A stretch of 64,000 bases of DNA from an uncultured Clostridia bacterium (GCA_934167495.1 CAKPKP010000001.1:1-64000), one strand, 5' to 3'. Positions 51,967 to 61,817 are shown, counted from the stretch's first letter. Numbers and translations: made by a program. The notes: generated by a model from the letters alone, not told the origin.

Positions 51967-54615
51967 ATGAAAGTTTTGTTTGCGGTAAGTGACGAGAAAA
52001 TATCAGATGCAATCATAAAACAATATCAAAAAGAATATAGAGAGATAATATCATATAAGAATGTATATTATTTTAATGCAATATTAAAGGAGTTACAAAA
52101 GGATAAAACTTATGACAGAATAGTTATAAGCGAGGATTTGGAACCTTTTGCAAACAATAATTATGATTCTATAGATAAATTTATTTTTGAGAAATTAGAT
52201 AGTATCAGTGATGAGGCTTTAGATAGTAATGGACAAGATACGTCTATTATTTTAATTTGTACAGATAGAAGAACTAAAGCAAGCAATATATTAGTAAAAT
52301 TATTTGGAATAGGTTTATATAATGCAATTATAGGAAAAGATAGAAGCATAGAAGAAGTATGTGCATTAATAAATAGACCAAGAACTAAAAAAGAAGCAAA
52401 AGAGTATTATAAAATTGATGTAGATGATGTTAACTATCAATCAGAAGACAGTAGTGAAGTTAATGAATTAGAATTACAAAATATTTTAGCTCATTATAAA
52501 AGATTAGGAAAAAATACAGATAGATATACTGATAGTTTTAATAATATAGCATCACAATATAATGATGCACAATTAAGAATAATAATTAATTGTTTACCAA
52601 TAGGAGTAAAAGCTGTACTAGAGGCTGAATCTCCAAAGTATCAAGAACTTATGGCTTTTTCTAATAATAATTCTAATACTGGTAAGAAAAAGGCAAAGGT
52701 TGAACAAAGACAACCTAAGGTTAAGCAAAAAGAACCAGAGTCTATAAAAGTTGATATGCTAGAGAGCAATCAAAGAATGGATAAACCAGTAGTAATACCG
52801 GGTGTTATAAATACGTCTAAGGTAAGAAGCGTAAAGAAAACAGCTAATATAGAGCAAGATGATGAAGAAGATTTCAGACCAATAAAAAATAGCAAGTTAA
52901 ATAAAAAAGTAAAATTTGCTGAAATAGATGATGACGATGAAGATGACGAGGATGAAATTCCTCAAAGAAAGGTTAGTAAACCAATTCAAAAAACAAATAA
53001 ATATGAAGAAGAGGATGACGAAGAAGAGATTGATCCTTTTGAAGATTTAGATGATATAGAAGAAATCAAAGAAGAAAAAACAGAACCAGTAAAAAAAGGA
53101 AGAGGAAGACCTAAAAAAGTTGTAGAAACTGTGCAAGAAGAGGTTAAACCTAAAGGAAAAAGAGGAAGACCTAAGAAAAATGCAGAACCAGAAGAAGAGG
53201 TTGCACTTCCTGGATTTGAAGATTATGATGATGATGAAAATGAAGAAGAAGTTTTATTACCAGGAATGGAAGATGATGATGAAGACGACGAATATATAGC
53301 TAAACCAGCAAAAAAGGTAATTAAATCAAATAAACCTAAATATGATGAGGATGAAGAAGAAGACGATGACGAAGAAGAATCTACATTACCAGGAATGTTT
53401 GATGACGATGATGATGACGAAGAGGATGAATATGAATTACCTAAAAAGAAACCAGTAAAACCTACTAGAAAAGCTATTGTTGAGGATGACGACGAAGAGG
53501 AAGAAGAAAGTGAAACAATGTTACCTGGAATGGGATTTGAGGATGATGAAGAAGAGAATGACGAAGAAGATGATGAAATATTTAATAAGAGACCTCAAAT
53601 TAGAAATTCAAATCCTGTAAAAGCTAAAGGTATAGCAAAAAAATCTTATGATTACGAAGATGAGGAAGAATATGAAGAAGATGACGATGAACCTTCTAAT
53701 CAAATAGAATCAGTAAAACCAAGAGCTGATTATTCAATGTCAAATCTAAATAGTGTACTTACAAAAGATAAGAAAATAGTAGCTTTTGTAGGAACAACTA
53801 AGAATGGAACATCTTTCTTGGTAAACAATTTAGCTTCATTATTCTCATCAATAGGAGTAAAAACAGCTTTACTAGATATGACAAAAAATAGAAATTCTTA
53901 TTATATATATACAAAAAATGAAGAAAACCTTAGAAAAATAGCTTTTAATTCAATTGAAAAATTGCAGAATGGTTTTGCTGAAGGAATAAAAGCAGAAAAG
54001 AATTTAACTGTATATACATCTTTACCAAATGATAATAAAGATTATTCAAATGCAGAAGAAATTCTATCTACATTAGCACAAAATTATTCATTAATATTAA
54101 TTGATTGTGATTTTGATACAGATGCAACATACTTTGCAAATTGTCAAGAAATATATTTAGTACAATCAATGGATATATTAACAATTCAACCATTAACAGC
54201 ATTTTTAAGAGAATTAAAAACAAAAGGCGTATTAGATGAAGAAAAATTAAAAGTAGTAATTAACAAAGAAATAAGAGTTAGAAGTTTAACTGCTAAAACT
54301 ATAATTGGAGGAATGTCTTTCTATAATGACCCTGCAATGTCATTTATGACAGAGTTATTTAATAAAGACAAAGTAAAATTCTGTTCAATTCCATTTGAAG
54401 ATGATGTGTATTCAAAATATCTTGAAACACTAGTAAATTGTAATATTTCAATAAGTAAATATTCAAAGAACTTCCAAAAGAAATTGAAATTATTAGGCGA
54501 AATGGTGTATCCATCATTAAACAAAACATATACACCAAGTTCACCAGATTATAGTAGAAGTAGCTTTTCAAAAAACATGAATAACACATTAAACCAAATG
54601 AAGAATAGATATTAA
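51967..54615 (+). CDS. CpaE/MinD-like ATPase-fold protein with acidic AT-hook linker
   Basis: 882 residues in three parts. 1-240: a receiver-like alpha/beta domain. About 240-590: a disordered, Asp/Glu-rich linker with two AT-hook-like motifs (GRGRPKKVV at about 377 and KRGRPKKNAE at about 398) and four copies of L-P-G-F/M near acidic runs (about 414, 430, 474, 519). About 600-870: a CpaE/MinD fold (KIVAFVGTTKNGTSFLVNNL, LILIDCDFDTD, VVINKEIRVRS). The Walker A differs from KGGxGKT (K-N-G-T-S), so ATP hydrolysis is doubtful. Its partners are the flanking membrane proteins. Possibly a polar localisation or secretion platform; function unknown. Confidence 0.7.
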   Translation: MKVLFAVSDEKISDAIIKQYQKEYREIISYKNVYYFNAILKELQKDKTYDRIVISEDLEPFANNNYDSIDKFIFEKLDSISDEALDSNGQDTSIILICTDRRTKASNILVKLFGIGLYNAIIGKDRSIEEVCALINRPRTKKEAKEYYKIDVDDVNYQSEDSSEVNELELQNILAHYKRLGKNTDRYTDSFNNIASQYNDAQLRIIINCLPIGVKAVLEAESPKYQELMAFSNNNSNTGKKKAKVEQRQPKVKQKEPESIKVDMLESNQRMDKPVVIPGVINTSKVRSVKKTANIEQDDEEDFRPIKNSKLNKKVKFAEIDDDDEDDEDEIPQRKVSKPIQKTNKYEEEDDEEEIDPFEDLDDIEEIKEEKTEPVKKGRGRPKKVVETVQEEVKPKGKRGRPKKNAEPEEEVALPGFEDYDDDENEEEVLLPGMEDDDEDDEYIAKPAKKVIKSNKPKYDEDEEEDDDEEESTLPGMFDDDDDDEEDEYELPKKKPVKPTRKAIVEDDDEEEEESETMLPGMGFEDDEEENDEEDDEIFNKRPQIRNSNPVKAKGIAKKSYDYEDEEEYEEDDDEPSNQIESVKPRADYSMSNLNSVLTKDKKIVAFVGTTKNGTSFLVNNLASLFSSIGVKTALLDMTKNRNSYYIYTKNEENLRKIAFNSIEKLQNGFAEGIKAEKNLTVYTSLPNDNKDYSNAEEILSTLAQNYSLILIDCDFDTDATYFANCQEIYLVQSMDILTIQPLTAFLRELKTKGVLDEEKLKVVINKEIRVRSLTAKTIIGGMSFYNDPAMSFMTELFNKDKVKFCSIPFEDDVYSKYLETLVNCNISISKYSKNFQKKLKLLGEMVYPSLNKTYTPSSPDYSRSSFSKNMNNTLNQMKNRY

Positions 54616-54644
54616 AATTATGATAAAGATAAGAGGTGAACATT

Positions 54645-55787
54645 GTGGTAGCACTAATAATAGCCATTTTAGTAATATCAATCGTAGTATTAGTTGTATA
54701 TAATTTATCAATTTCAAGAAAATTGACATCTTGGAAGAATTTTAAAGATAAACTTGTAAATAATATAGAAGTAGTACAAGACTTCATTACTACGATTGGT
54801 GATGGAGAGCCAACAGACGAAAAACTTAGAAGAATAAATGAAGTAGTAATAGAAAAATATAATATTAAATATTCTACAATAGTTGTTTTTAATGGTGCTG
54901 AATATGTTATTAAGGCTTCCAATGTTGACCGTAAACATTATGATGCATTAACAAATTTACATACAGAAGAGTTATTTCAAGATAGTGTTGCAAGTGCAAT
55001 ACCTAAGTATGTAACAATAGAAAAAGAAGGAGAAAAACTACCTTATCAAAAAACTGAGTTCGGTAGAGCTAAATCAGCAATGTTTTTCCCTTTATACATT
55101 GATAATGTTTATATAGGATATTGGATTCTTGAAAGTGGAAAGATGCATGCTTTTGATGATTTAGATACAACTGTTATAGAAGGCATAAAAGATAATATTA
55201 TTTCAACATTAAAAGCTATTTCATATCAAGATACAATAGAAAACATAGTAAGAAAAGATTTGTTCACAGGTCTTAATTCAGCCGAATATCTTTATGGACA
55301 AGCTAAAAACATTATAGATTCTCAAACTTCATCTGCTGTATGTATGTTTAGAATTACAAATATTGAGAAAATAAATGAAACAATAAGCAGAAATATGGGA
55401 AATCAAATAATTATTGAAACAAGTAATGCTGTAAAAGAAAAAATGTATTCAAAATATATTTTTGTTAGATACATGGGACCTAAATTTGCAATTGTATTTA
55501 CTGGTGTAGAAGTAAATTCTTTAGATGAGTTTTTAGAAGATTTGAAAGAAGAAATTGAATCAATAGTTCTTGAAGAAGAAATAGAAGAACCAGAAGAAAG
55601 CAAGAAAAAATCATCTAAAGCTACAACAAAGAAGAAAGTAAAGAAGAATACAAGAGTTGCAAGCCCAAAAGTAAATTTTGTTGTAACAACATATTATAAA
55701 GGAACACCAATAGAAAATGTTACTAAAAAACTAGAAGAATATCTAGATAATGCTCCAAAGAGCGAAAATCAAATAAATTATATTTAA
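54645..55787 (+). CDS. Membrane protein with GAF-like and degenerate GGDEF domains
   Basis: About 380 residues: membrane helix (about 3-23), a GAF-like domain (about 60-190; RINEVVIEKYNIKYSTIVVF, AMFFPLYIDNVYIGYWIL), then a GGDEF-fold domain in which the signature is RYMGPKFAIVF instead of RxGGDEFxxxL, so it should not make c-di-GMP. A Lys-rich insertion (SKKKSSKATTKKKVKKN) interrupts its end. Start taken as GTG 54645, 6 bases after AGAGGTG; GTG 54636 is the alternative. It may sense a ligand and regulate the preceding ATPase-like protein. Confidence 0.75.
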   Translation: MVALIIAILVISIVVLVVYNLSISRKLTSWKNFKDKLVNNIEVVQDFITTIGDGEPTDEKLRRINEVVIEKYNIKYSTIVVFNGAEYVIKASNVDRKHYDALTNLHTEELFQDSVASAIPKYVTIEKEGEKLPYQKTEFGRAKSAMFFPLYIDNVYIGYWILESGKMHAFDDLDTTVIEGIKDNIISTLKAISYQDTIENIVRKDLFTGLNSAEYLYGQAKNIIDSQTSSAVCMFRITNIEKINETISRNMGNQIIIETSNAVKEKMYSKYIFVRYMGPKFAIVFTGVEVNSLDEFLEDLKEEIESIVLEEEIEEPEESKKKSSKATTKKKVKKNTRVASPKVNFVVTTYYKGTPIENVTKKLEEYLDNAPKSENQINYI

Positions 55788-55799
55788 AAGGAGGTAATT

Positions 55800-56054
55800 A
55801 TGGCTATAGATAAAACAATGAGCTTTAAAGTAGAAAGGGACAAAAACGTAAGGGCAAAGGAAATTTTGAAAGAGGTATATCAAGCTTTAGTAGAAAAGGG
55901 ATATAATCCAATAAATCAAATAGTTGGATATATATTATCAGGAGATCCAACTTATATTACAAGCCATAATGATGCTAGAAATTTAATTAGACTTATAGAA
56001 AGAGATGAGCTTTTAGAAAAAATGGTAAAATATTACATAGGATTGGAAGAGTAA
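55800..56054 (+). CDS. ireB: IreB-family regulatory phosphoprotein
   Basis: 84 residues, the normal length of this family (formerly UPF0297). TMSFKVERDKNVRAKEIL and NPINQIVGYILSGDPTYIT are conserved motifs. IreB is a target of the IreK Ser/Thr kinase and influences cephalosporin resistance in enterococci. It is followed by ruvX and yrzB, as in Bacillus and other Firmicutes, though the usual upstream partner alaS is elsewhere in this window (36992). Confidence 0.95.
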   Translation: MAIDKTMSFKVERDKNVRAKEILKEVYQALVEKGYNPINQIVGYILSGDPTYITSHNDARNLIRLIERDELLEKMVKYYIGLEE

Positions 56055-56057
56055 TAA

Positions 56058-56477
56058 ATGAGAACTTTAGGAATTGACTATGGAGATGCAAGAGTTGGAA
56101 TAGCAATATCTGATGCTTTAGGAATAACAGCTCAAGGTTTGGAAACAATAAGTTATAATGGAAATGATAAAATTCTTTTAAGGCGCTTAGATGAAATAAT
56201 AACAGAATACAATGTTTCTAAAATAATTGTTGGAATGCCACTTAATATGAATGGAACAAAAACAATAAGAGCAGAAGTTACAGAAAAGTTTATTCACAAA
56301 CTTAAATGCAAATACAATAAAATTGAAATTGAAACTGTTGATGAAAGATTAACAACAGTTGAAGCTCACAAAACTATGAATTTTTTAGATATAAATAAAA
56401 CAAAGAAAAAAGGTTTAGTAGATACTATATCTGCTGTATATATATTAGAAACCTATTTAAACAAAACAAGTCATTAG
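56058..56477 (+). CDS. ruvX: RuvX/YqgF-family nuclease
   Basis: 139 residues, RNase H fold. LGIDYGDARVGIAISD is motif 1, KIIVGMPLNMNGT motif 2, ETVDERLTTVEAH motif 3, and KKGLVDTISAVYILETYL the end. Proposed Holliday-junction resolvase and 16S rRNA 5'-end processing factor. Three bases after ireB. Confidence 0.95.
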   Translation: MRTLGIDYGDARVGIAISDALGITAQGLETISYNGNDKILLRRLDEIITEYNVSKIIVGMPLNMNGTKTIRAEVTEKFIHKLKCKYNKIEIETVDERLTTVEAHKTMNFLDINKTKKKGLVDTISAVYILETYLNKTSH

Positions 56478-56526
56478 TATTGTAGAAATACAATTTTATA
56501 TAAATTTTGAAAGGAGAATATTAAAA

Positions 56527-56853
56527 ATGAACGATGACGAAAATGTAATGAACTCAGGAGAAGAATTAGATAATATAATTATATTAAATGATGAGGATGG
56601 AAATGAAGTTCAATTCGAATTCTTAGATTTAGTTGAATTAGATTCTGAAGAATATGTTATATTATTACCAGTAGCATCAGAAGACGATGAAGATGCTGAT
56701 GGAGAAGTTGTTATATTAAAAGTTGAGGATTCTGAATCAGAAGAAGAAGAATCTTATGTAAGCGTTGATGATGAAGAAGTTTTAAATAAAGTATTTGAAA
56801 TATTCAAAGAAAAATTTAAAGATGAATTCAACTTCGTAGACGGAGAAGAATAA
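56527..56853 (+). CDS. yrzB: DUF1292-family protein (YrzB-like)
   Basis: 108 residues, very acidic. IILNDEDGNEVQFEFLDLVEL and EYVILLPVA are the DUF1292 pattern, with a second acidic stretch and a C-terminal KEKFKDEFNFVDGEE. Function unknown; conserved neighbour of ruvX in Firmicutes. AAAGGAG lies 8 bases before ATG. Confidence 0.9.
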   Translation: MNDDENVMNSGEELDNIIILNDEDGNEVQFEFLDLVELDSEEYVILLPVASEDDEDADGEVVILKVEDSESEEEESYVSVDDEEVLNKVFEIFKEKFKDEFNFVDGEE

Positions 56854-56860
56854 TTTTTTA

Positions 56861-56905
56861 ATAAGGCGTTTTAAATGAAATATCATTAATTGCGCCTTAT
56901 TTTTA
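56861..56905 (+). terminator. Intrinsic terminator of the ireB operon
   Basis: ATAAGGCG / CGCCTTAT (56861-56868, 56893-56900) with an AT-rich loop, then TTTTTAT. Confidence 0.8.
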
Positions 56906-56908
56906 TAT

Positions 56909-56950
56909 AATAGGAAATTTCTCTGAATTTCCTATTATATAAATACAGTG
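56909..56950 (+). repeat. Dispersed palindromic repeat, copy 6 (partial)
   Basis: AATAGGAAATTT/GAATTTCCTATT, then ATATAAATACAGTGTA. Hairpin 2 is missing. Confidence 0.7.
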
Positions 56951-56993
56951 TAAATAAAATTTTACAAAAGATTTTTAGAAAGAAGGAGTTAAA

Positions 56994-57464
56994 ATGGCTA
57001 GTTTATTCAGTTATTTACTTACAATATTTGCAGTGTTTTTTTGGATTTTTAGGGTTATTGTATCTCTTGCATATTCATTATCTTGGGACTTTGCATTTCA
57101 ACCGATAAATCCACAATTAGAAATAGTAGTGCTATTTGCAACATTGCCATGTTTATTTTTAGTGGTAAAAAGAAATCTAATAGGTGCGACTGTTTATTTA
57201 GGAATGTATGTAGCATATTTTGGAACAGAATTATTTAATATAATTACTGGAATTATAAATGGTCAAAATGGTATGGGAAGTTTCATGAATGCATTAGTAA
57301 TTTTTATAGGTATATTAATTCCACTTTTATTATTTTTTGATATATTATTAAATAAAGATAGAACAGCTGGACGTAAAGATAAAAAAACAGATTGGTTTTA
57401 TACAAATAAAGATTATGATAGAGAATTTGATGAGAGAGCTGATAGAAATCAATATAGAACATAA
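56994..57464 (+). CDS. Four-helix membrane protein of unknown function
   Basis: 156 residues with four membrane helices in the first 120 residues and a charged cytoplasmic tail (AGRKDKKTDWFYTNKDYD). No family recognised. AAAGGAG precedes the ATG. It stands between the ireB operon terminator and a long hairpin, so it is a single-gene unit of native composition. Confidence 0.7.
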   Translation: MASLFSYLLTIFAVFFWIFRVIVSLAYSLSWDFAFQPINPQLEIVVLFATLPCLFLVVKRNLIGATVYLGMYVAYFGTELFNIITGIINGQNGMGSFMNALVIFIGILIPLLLFFDILLNKDRTAGRKDKKTDWFYTNKDYDREFDERADRNQYRT

Positions 57465-57469
57465 ATAGA

Positions 57470-57544
57470 AACAGATGATTATAAATGCATTGGATTTAAT
57501 TTCTATTATAGAGAATTTATTGCATTGATAATTATCTGTTTTTA
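57470..57544 (+). terminator. Long imperfect hairpin terminator
   Basis: 20-base arms (57470-57490, 57521-57540) with two mismatches, then TTTTT. The following bases to 57747 hold only the leader of the next gene. Confidence 0.65.
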
Positions 57545-57747
57545 CGTTATAATCTATGTAAAAAGGAACAGAAGTGGAAAAATATAATGATAGATAGTAA
57601 ATTTAATTAAAATTAATAAAAAAATTAAAAAAAAATGAAACAAAATGGTGTTTTAATTGTATCTATATATAGAGAATATTTTTATATAATATAATTATTT
57701 GTCAAAAAATATTATATAAAAGTATTTAATAGTTTAAGGAGGAGCAA

Positions 57748-59997
57748 ATGAAAAAGGTAAAAATAGTAGCTACAATAATTACAATTTTATTATTAATGAG
57801 TTTGAATACATATGCAGTTGAAACAACAGAAAAAGACAAAGAAGTTGAACTTTCTTATTATACTCATGTTCAAGATATTGGATGGGAGGAGAAGTTTTGT
57901 CATAAAAATGGAGAAATAGCAGGAACAACAGGAAGAGCTAAAGTTATAGAAGCTATTGTTATAAAGGCTGACAATTTACCAAAAGGTGTAACTTTAAAAT
58001 ATCAAGCACATGTAAGAGATATAGGTTGGCAAAGTTGGAAAAATAATGGAGAAATGGCAGGAACAACAGGAAGAGCAAAATCAATAGAAGCTATACAAAT
58101 TATGCTTCAAAATACAGAAGAATACACTATACAATATAGAGTGCATGTAAGAGATTTAGGATGGCAAGATTGGGTAAATAATGGAGAACAAGCAGGAACT
58201 ACTGGTATAGCCAAACCTATAGAAGCTATACAAATAAAAATTATAAAAAGAGATGGTAAAATTCTTTATAAAGCACATGTGAGTGATATAGGTTGGATGA
58301 ATTGGATGTATGATGGAGAACAAGCTGGAACTACAGGAAAAGCAAAGCCAGTTGAAGCTTTATATATTAAATCAGCAGAAAGCGAAAAATTTCAAATTGA
58401 ATATCAAGCACATGTAAGAGATATAGGCTGGATGGATTGGGTAGAAAATGGAGAACAAGCAGGAACTACAGGAAAGGCAAAGCCTATTGAAGCAATAAGA
58501 ATAAAATTTAAAGAAGAGAATTCTGAATATAGCATAATGTATAGAGCACACGTAAGAGATATAGGCTGGATGGATTGGGTATATGATGGAGAACAAGCAG
58601 GAACTACAGGAAGAGCAAAATCAGTAGAAGCAATACAAATTAAAATCGTACCAAAAACAGAAGAAAGAGTTACTTTATATGAAACTGGAACGTATGGTAA
58701 AAGCGGGTTATCATATAAAGGAGATTCTAGAGGAAGAAATTTAGAATATTATAGATTTGGAAATGGACCAAATGTGCTTTTTGCAACATTTGCAGTTCAT
58801 GGATTTGAGGATAAATGGAATAATGATGGTGGAGAACTAGTTACTATTGCTAATAATTTTTATAATCAACTAAAAAGTGGAAAATATGATGATATAGCAG
58901 AAAAGTGGACTGTATATATTTTTCCAGAAGTAAATCCAGATGGAAGGAGATATGGTTATAGTCATAATGGACCAGGAAGAACAACTTTATTTAGTAAAGC
59001 AGAAGGAAACAAAGGAATAGATATAAATAGATGTTGGGAGATTTCTGGAGTTCCATATCAAAGATTTACAGAAAGCAGAAACTACAATGGAACATCAGGA
59101 TTTCAAGCTTATGAAGCAGTAGCTTTAAGAGACTTTTTATTAGCAAATCAATCTAAAACAGGACAAACTATATTAGTTGATTTACATGGTTGGACAAATC
59201 AATTAATAGGTGATGAAGAAATATGTATGAATTATTATTATCCTAGATTTAAAAATTCAGATAGAAGTGCTGTTGGAAGATATGGTACAGGATATTTAAT
59301 TAATTGGGCTAGAAGTACATTGCGTTCAAGTGCAGGAAATGCAAAATCCGTATTAATAGAATTACCATCAAATGGTGTAGATAGTACTCAAGATGTTATA
59401 AAATACAACTTATCTGGTAGATACATAGAATCAACAATAGAAATGTTAAAAAATATTTATGTTCCTTCAAATGAAATAAGAGTAAAAGCTCAAAGCTTAG
59501 TAGTCGAGGAACAAATAACAGAAGAAGCTCAGTTTAATACAACACTTGCAGGAATAATAAAAGAAAATAAACCAAACGATGATGAAATAGAAGAAATTGT
59601 TGCAAAAGAGAATTTAAAAAATGGTGTATGGATTAGTGAAAGATCAAGAAATGAATTTTTAAAATTAATAAATTCTTACACAAATCAAAAATATGAAATA
59701 GATGATAATGGTTATTTAAAAATAGCAAAAAAATCAGAAAATAAAAATGATTATGATATAGCTTTAGAAAAGGCAATGAGTTCTAAAAAAGAATATGTAA
59801 TTGATATTTATGGAAGTTATTATTCTATAGATTATGTTACAAAAACAATAGAAAATAATCCTTTTGAGAAAATGGATCCTTATCAAATTTGTGAATATGT
59901 AGAAGCAGAAAATAAAAAAGCAATTATTTTAACAAGTAATTCACAAAATAAATTAGATAAAAAAGAAATAATAGATGTATTAATTGAAATGCTTTAA
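57748..59997 (+). CDS. Secreted M14 zinc carboxypeptidase with six ChW repeats
   Basis: 749 residues: signal peptide (1-25), six clostridial hydrophobic-with-Trp (ChW) repeats at about 35-310 (pattern YxAHVRDIGWMDWV, then GEQAGTTGRAKxIEAI), then an M14 carboxypeptidase-like domain. Zinc ligands by position: His351 and Glu354 in AVHGFEDKW and His480 in VDLHGW; the catalytic Glu is probably Glu538 in LIELPSNG. A C-terminal 170-residue domain is unassigned. ChW repeats bind surfaces or substrates and are typical of Clostridia. The target is probably a peptide of the wall or environment. AAGGAGG lies 6 bases before ATG. Confidence 0.87.
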   Translation: MKKVKIVATIITILLLMSLNTYAVETTEKDKEVELSYYTHVQDIGWEEKFCHKNGEIAGTTGRAKVIEAIVIKADNLPKGVTLKYQAHVRDIGWQSWKNNGEMAGTTGRAKSIEAIQIMLQNTEEYTIQYRVHVRDLGWQDWVNNGEQAGTTGIAKPIEAIQIKIIKRDGKILYKAHVSDIGWMNWMYDGEQAGTTGKAKPVEALYIKSAESEKFQIEYQAHVRDIGWMDWVENGEQAGTTGKAKPIEAIRIKFKEENSEYSIMYRAHVRDIGWMDWVYDGEQAGTTGRAKSVEAIQIKIVPKTEERVTLYETGTYGKSGLSYKGDSRGRNLEYYRFGNGPNVLFATFAVHGFEDKWNNDGGELVTIANNFYNQLKSGKYDDIAEKWTVYIFPEVNPDGRRYGYSHNGPGRTTLFSKAEGNKGIDINRCWEISGVPYQRFTESRNYNGTSGFQAYEAVALRDFLLANQSKTGQTILVDLHGWTNQLIGDEEICMNYYYPRFKNSDRSAVGRYGTGYLINWARSTLRSSAGNAKSVLIELPSNGVDSTQDVIKYNLSGRYIESTIEMLKNIYVPSNEIRVKAQSLVVEEQITEEAQFNTTLAGIIKENKPNDDEIEEIVAKENLKNGVWISERSRNEFLKLINSYTNQKYEIDDNGYLKIAKKSENKNDYDIALEKAMSSKKEYVIDIYGSYYSIDYVTKTIENNPFEKMDPYQICEYVEAENKKAIILTSNSQNKLDKKEIIDVLIEML

Positions 59998-60017
59998 AAT
60001 GTAGCAAGGAGAAAGAG

Positions 60018-60647
60018 ATGTCAAATGTAATAAAAATAGGAACAGATGATAATACAAAAAATTTAAAAATAGCAGCAAACATTATAAAAAAAGGTGGAAT
60101 AGTAATATTTCCAACAGAAACTGTTTATGGAATAGGAACAAATGGATTAGATGAAGAAGCGGTAAAAAAATTATATGAAGTAAAAGATAGACCTTTAAAT
60201 AAACCAATTAGTTTATTAGTTTCTAATTTTGATATGATAAATCAAGTAGCAAAAGATATTACTGAAATGGAATATAAAATTATGAAAAATTTTTTTCCAG
60301 GTCCATTAACTATAATTTTGAATAAAAAAAGTTGTGTTCCTGATATATTAACAGCTAAAGGAAATACAGTTGGAATAAGAATGCCTGATAATGAGATTGC
60401 ATTAAAGCTTATAGAATTATCAGGAGTTCCAATAGCTACTCCAAGTGCTAATATTTCTGGAAGACCAAGTGGTATAGATATAGAAGATATAAAAAAGGAT
60501 TTTGAAGGAAAAGTTGATTTATTTATAGACAGTGGAAAAAGTAAAATAGGAAACGGCTCAACAATTGTAAAAGTTGAAGATAATGAGATAAAAATTTTAA
60601 GACAGGGAATTATTACGAAAGAACAAATAGAAGATATTTGTAAATAA
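60018..60647 (+). CDS. tsaC: Threonylcarbamoyl-AMP synthase (TsaC/Sua5 family)
   Basis: 209 residues. IVIFPTETVYGIGTNGLDEEAVKKLYEVKDRP is in pieces: FPTETVYGIG and KDRPLNKP are the family motifs; FFPGPLTIIL, VGIRMPDN and TPSANISGRPSG complete the active site. It makes TC-AMP for the universal t6A37 tRNA modification. The length fits the short YrdC/TsaC-like form, without the Sua5 C-terminal domain. Confidence 0.95.
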   Translation: MSNVIKIGTDDNTKNLKIAANIIKKGGIVIFPTETVYGIGTNGLDEEAVKKLYEVKDRPLNKPISLLVSNFDMINQVAKDITEMEYKIMKNFFPGPLTIILNKKSCVPDILTAKGNTVGIRMPDNEIALKLIELSGVPIATPSANISGRPSGIDIEDIKKDFEGKVDLFIDSGKSKIGNGSTIVKVEDNEIKILRQGIITKEQIEDICK

Positions 60648-60657
60648 AAATTGTGCA

Positions 60658-60713
60658 GAAACTTTTAATATTGACATGAATAGAAAGTCTAATATTAAGA
60701 GTTTCTTTTTTTA
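60658..60713 (+). terminator. Intrinsic terminator of tsaC
   Basis: GAAACTTTTAATATTGAC / GTCTAATATTAAGAGTTTC with small internal mismatches, then TTTTTTT. Confidence 0.8.
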
Positions 60714-60826
60714 CATTACAGAAAAGTCATTCCAACTTCCTATAATATGTCTGTGAGGTATTTCAAATCAAGTAAAAATATGGTATAATATAATTCTATG
60801 AGATGGGAGTAAAAGAAGGAGAAAAA

Positions 60827-61807
60827 ATGAATATTAAGCATATTTTTAAAACCATAATAAATAAATTTAGAAATAAAAATATAAAAGAATTGCCAATGGA
60901 AGACAGATATGCAGAAATAGTGGATACAATTGAGGACTTGGATTTAGCAAAACATTTTGAAGAAGATATGCCTAATGAAGTAAGAGATAAAATAAATAAG
61001 TATGATAAAATTAAAGATTTATATAATTTTCCATTAAATACAAAAATTTCTGTAAATAATTCTACAGAAATAGTAAAAAGCTTTTTTAATGAATTTGATT
61101 ATGATATAGGAAAAAAGATAGGTGAAATTTTTAAAGGAAGCAATGGAAATATTCATATGCAAATAAGAAAGGCTAATGATGAATCAGAAGCTGGAAGTGT
61201 TACAAATCCTTCAAAATTACCAGTATATGTAGATATTCCTGTTTTTGGGGATTTGAGAGATGCATACACTATGGTTCATGAATTAACACATACATTAGAT
61301 ATAAAGAATAAAGACTTAGCAACGAGAAGAATATTAGGAGAAGTAGCTCCTCAATGCATGGAAAGAATGTTAGATGATTTTCTAAAAAATATTCCAGATA
61401 TAGAAAAGAAAAAATATGGCATATCAGATGATATATTAGAAGAGGATATTGAAACTAGAAGGACAACAACATTTATAACAAGATACAGAAATGTAATGAG
61501 TTTGAATAGGGAACACGGAAATAGAGAAATGGATATTAGATATATGCTAGCACAGATGTATTCTTCAAAATTTATACAACAATATAATAATAGTGAAACT
61601 CTTTTAAAATTTATAAAATATGTAGAAGATGATGACTTTGAAAATGCAAATAAAACGTTTGGAATTAAAATAGATAAAAGATATTCTGTAGATAGAAATT
61701 TACTAATAAATTCATGTTATAATGATATTATTAGTGAAAAAGAAGATATAAGTAAAGAAGTAGAAAAAGCACATGTGAAAAGTGAGAATAAAGAAATAGA
61801 AAGGTAG
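60827..61807 (+). CDS. Putative HExxH zinc metallopeptidase
   Basis: 326 residues, no signal peptide. The motif HELTH at residues 151-155 (TMVHELTHTLDI) is followed by GEVAPQCMERM, where Glu could be the third ligand, as in M3-like/gluzincin proteins. The rest is helical. No closer family recognised; substrate unknown. ATG 60827 has GAAGGAG 6 bases before it; an ATG 24 bases upstream has no such site. The radical SAM gene follows 10 bases on. Confidence 0.7.
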   Translation: MNIKHIFKTIINKFRNKNIKELPMEDRYAEIVDTIEDLDLAKHFEEDMPNEVRDKINKYDKIKDLYNFPLNTKISVNNSTEIVKSFFNEFDYDIGKKIGEIFKGSNGNIHMQIRKANDESEAGSVTNPSKLPVYVDIPVFGDLRDAYTMVHELTHTLDIKNKDLATRRILGEVAPQCMERMLDDFLKNIPDIEKKKYGISDDILEEDIETRRTTTFITRYRNVMSLNREHGNREMDIRYMLAQMYSSKFIQQYNNSETLLKFIKYVEDDDFENANKTFGIKIDKRYSVDRNLLINSCYNDIISEKEDISKEVEKAHVKSENKEIER

Positions 61808-61817
61808 TAGTATAGAT

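Noticed and set aside
60718..60752. AACTTCCTATAATAT as another repeat copy
   Set aside because: Only half of hairpin 1 is present and the following spacer does not match; too short to count.
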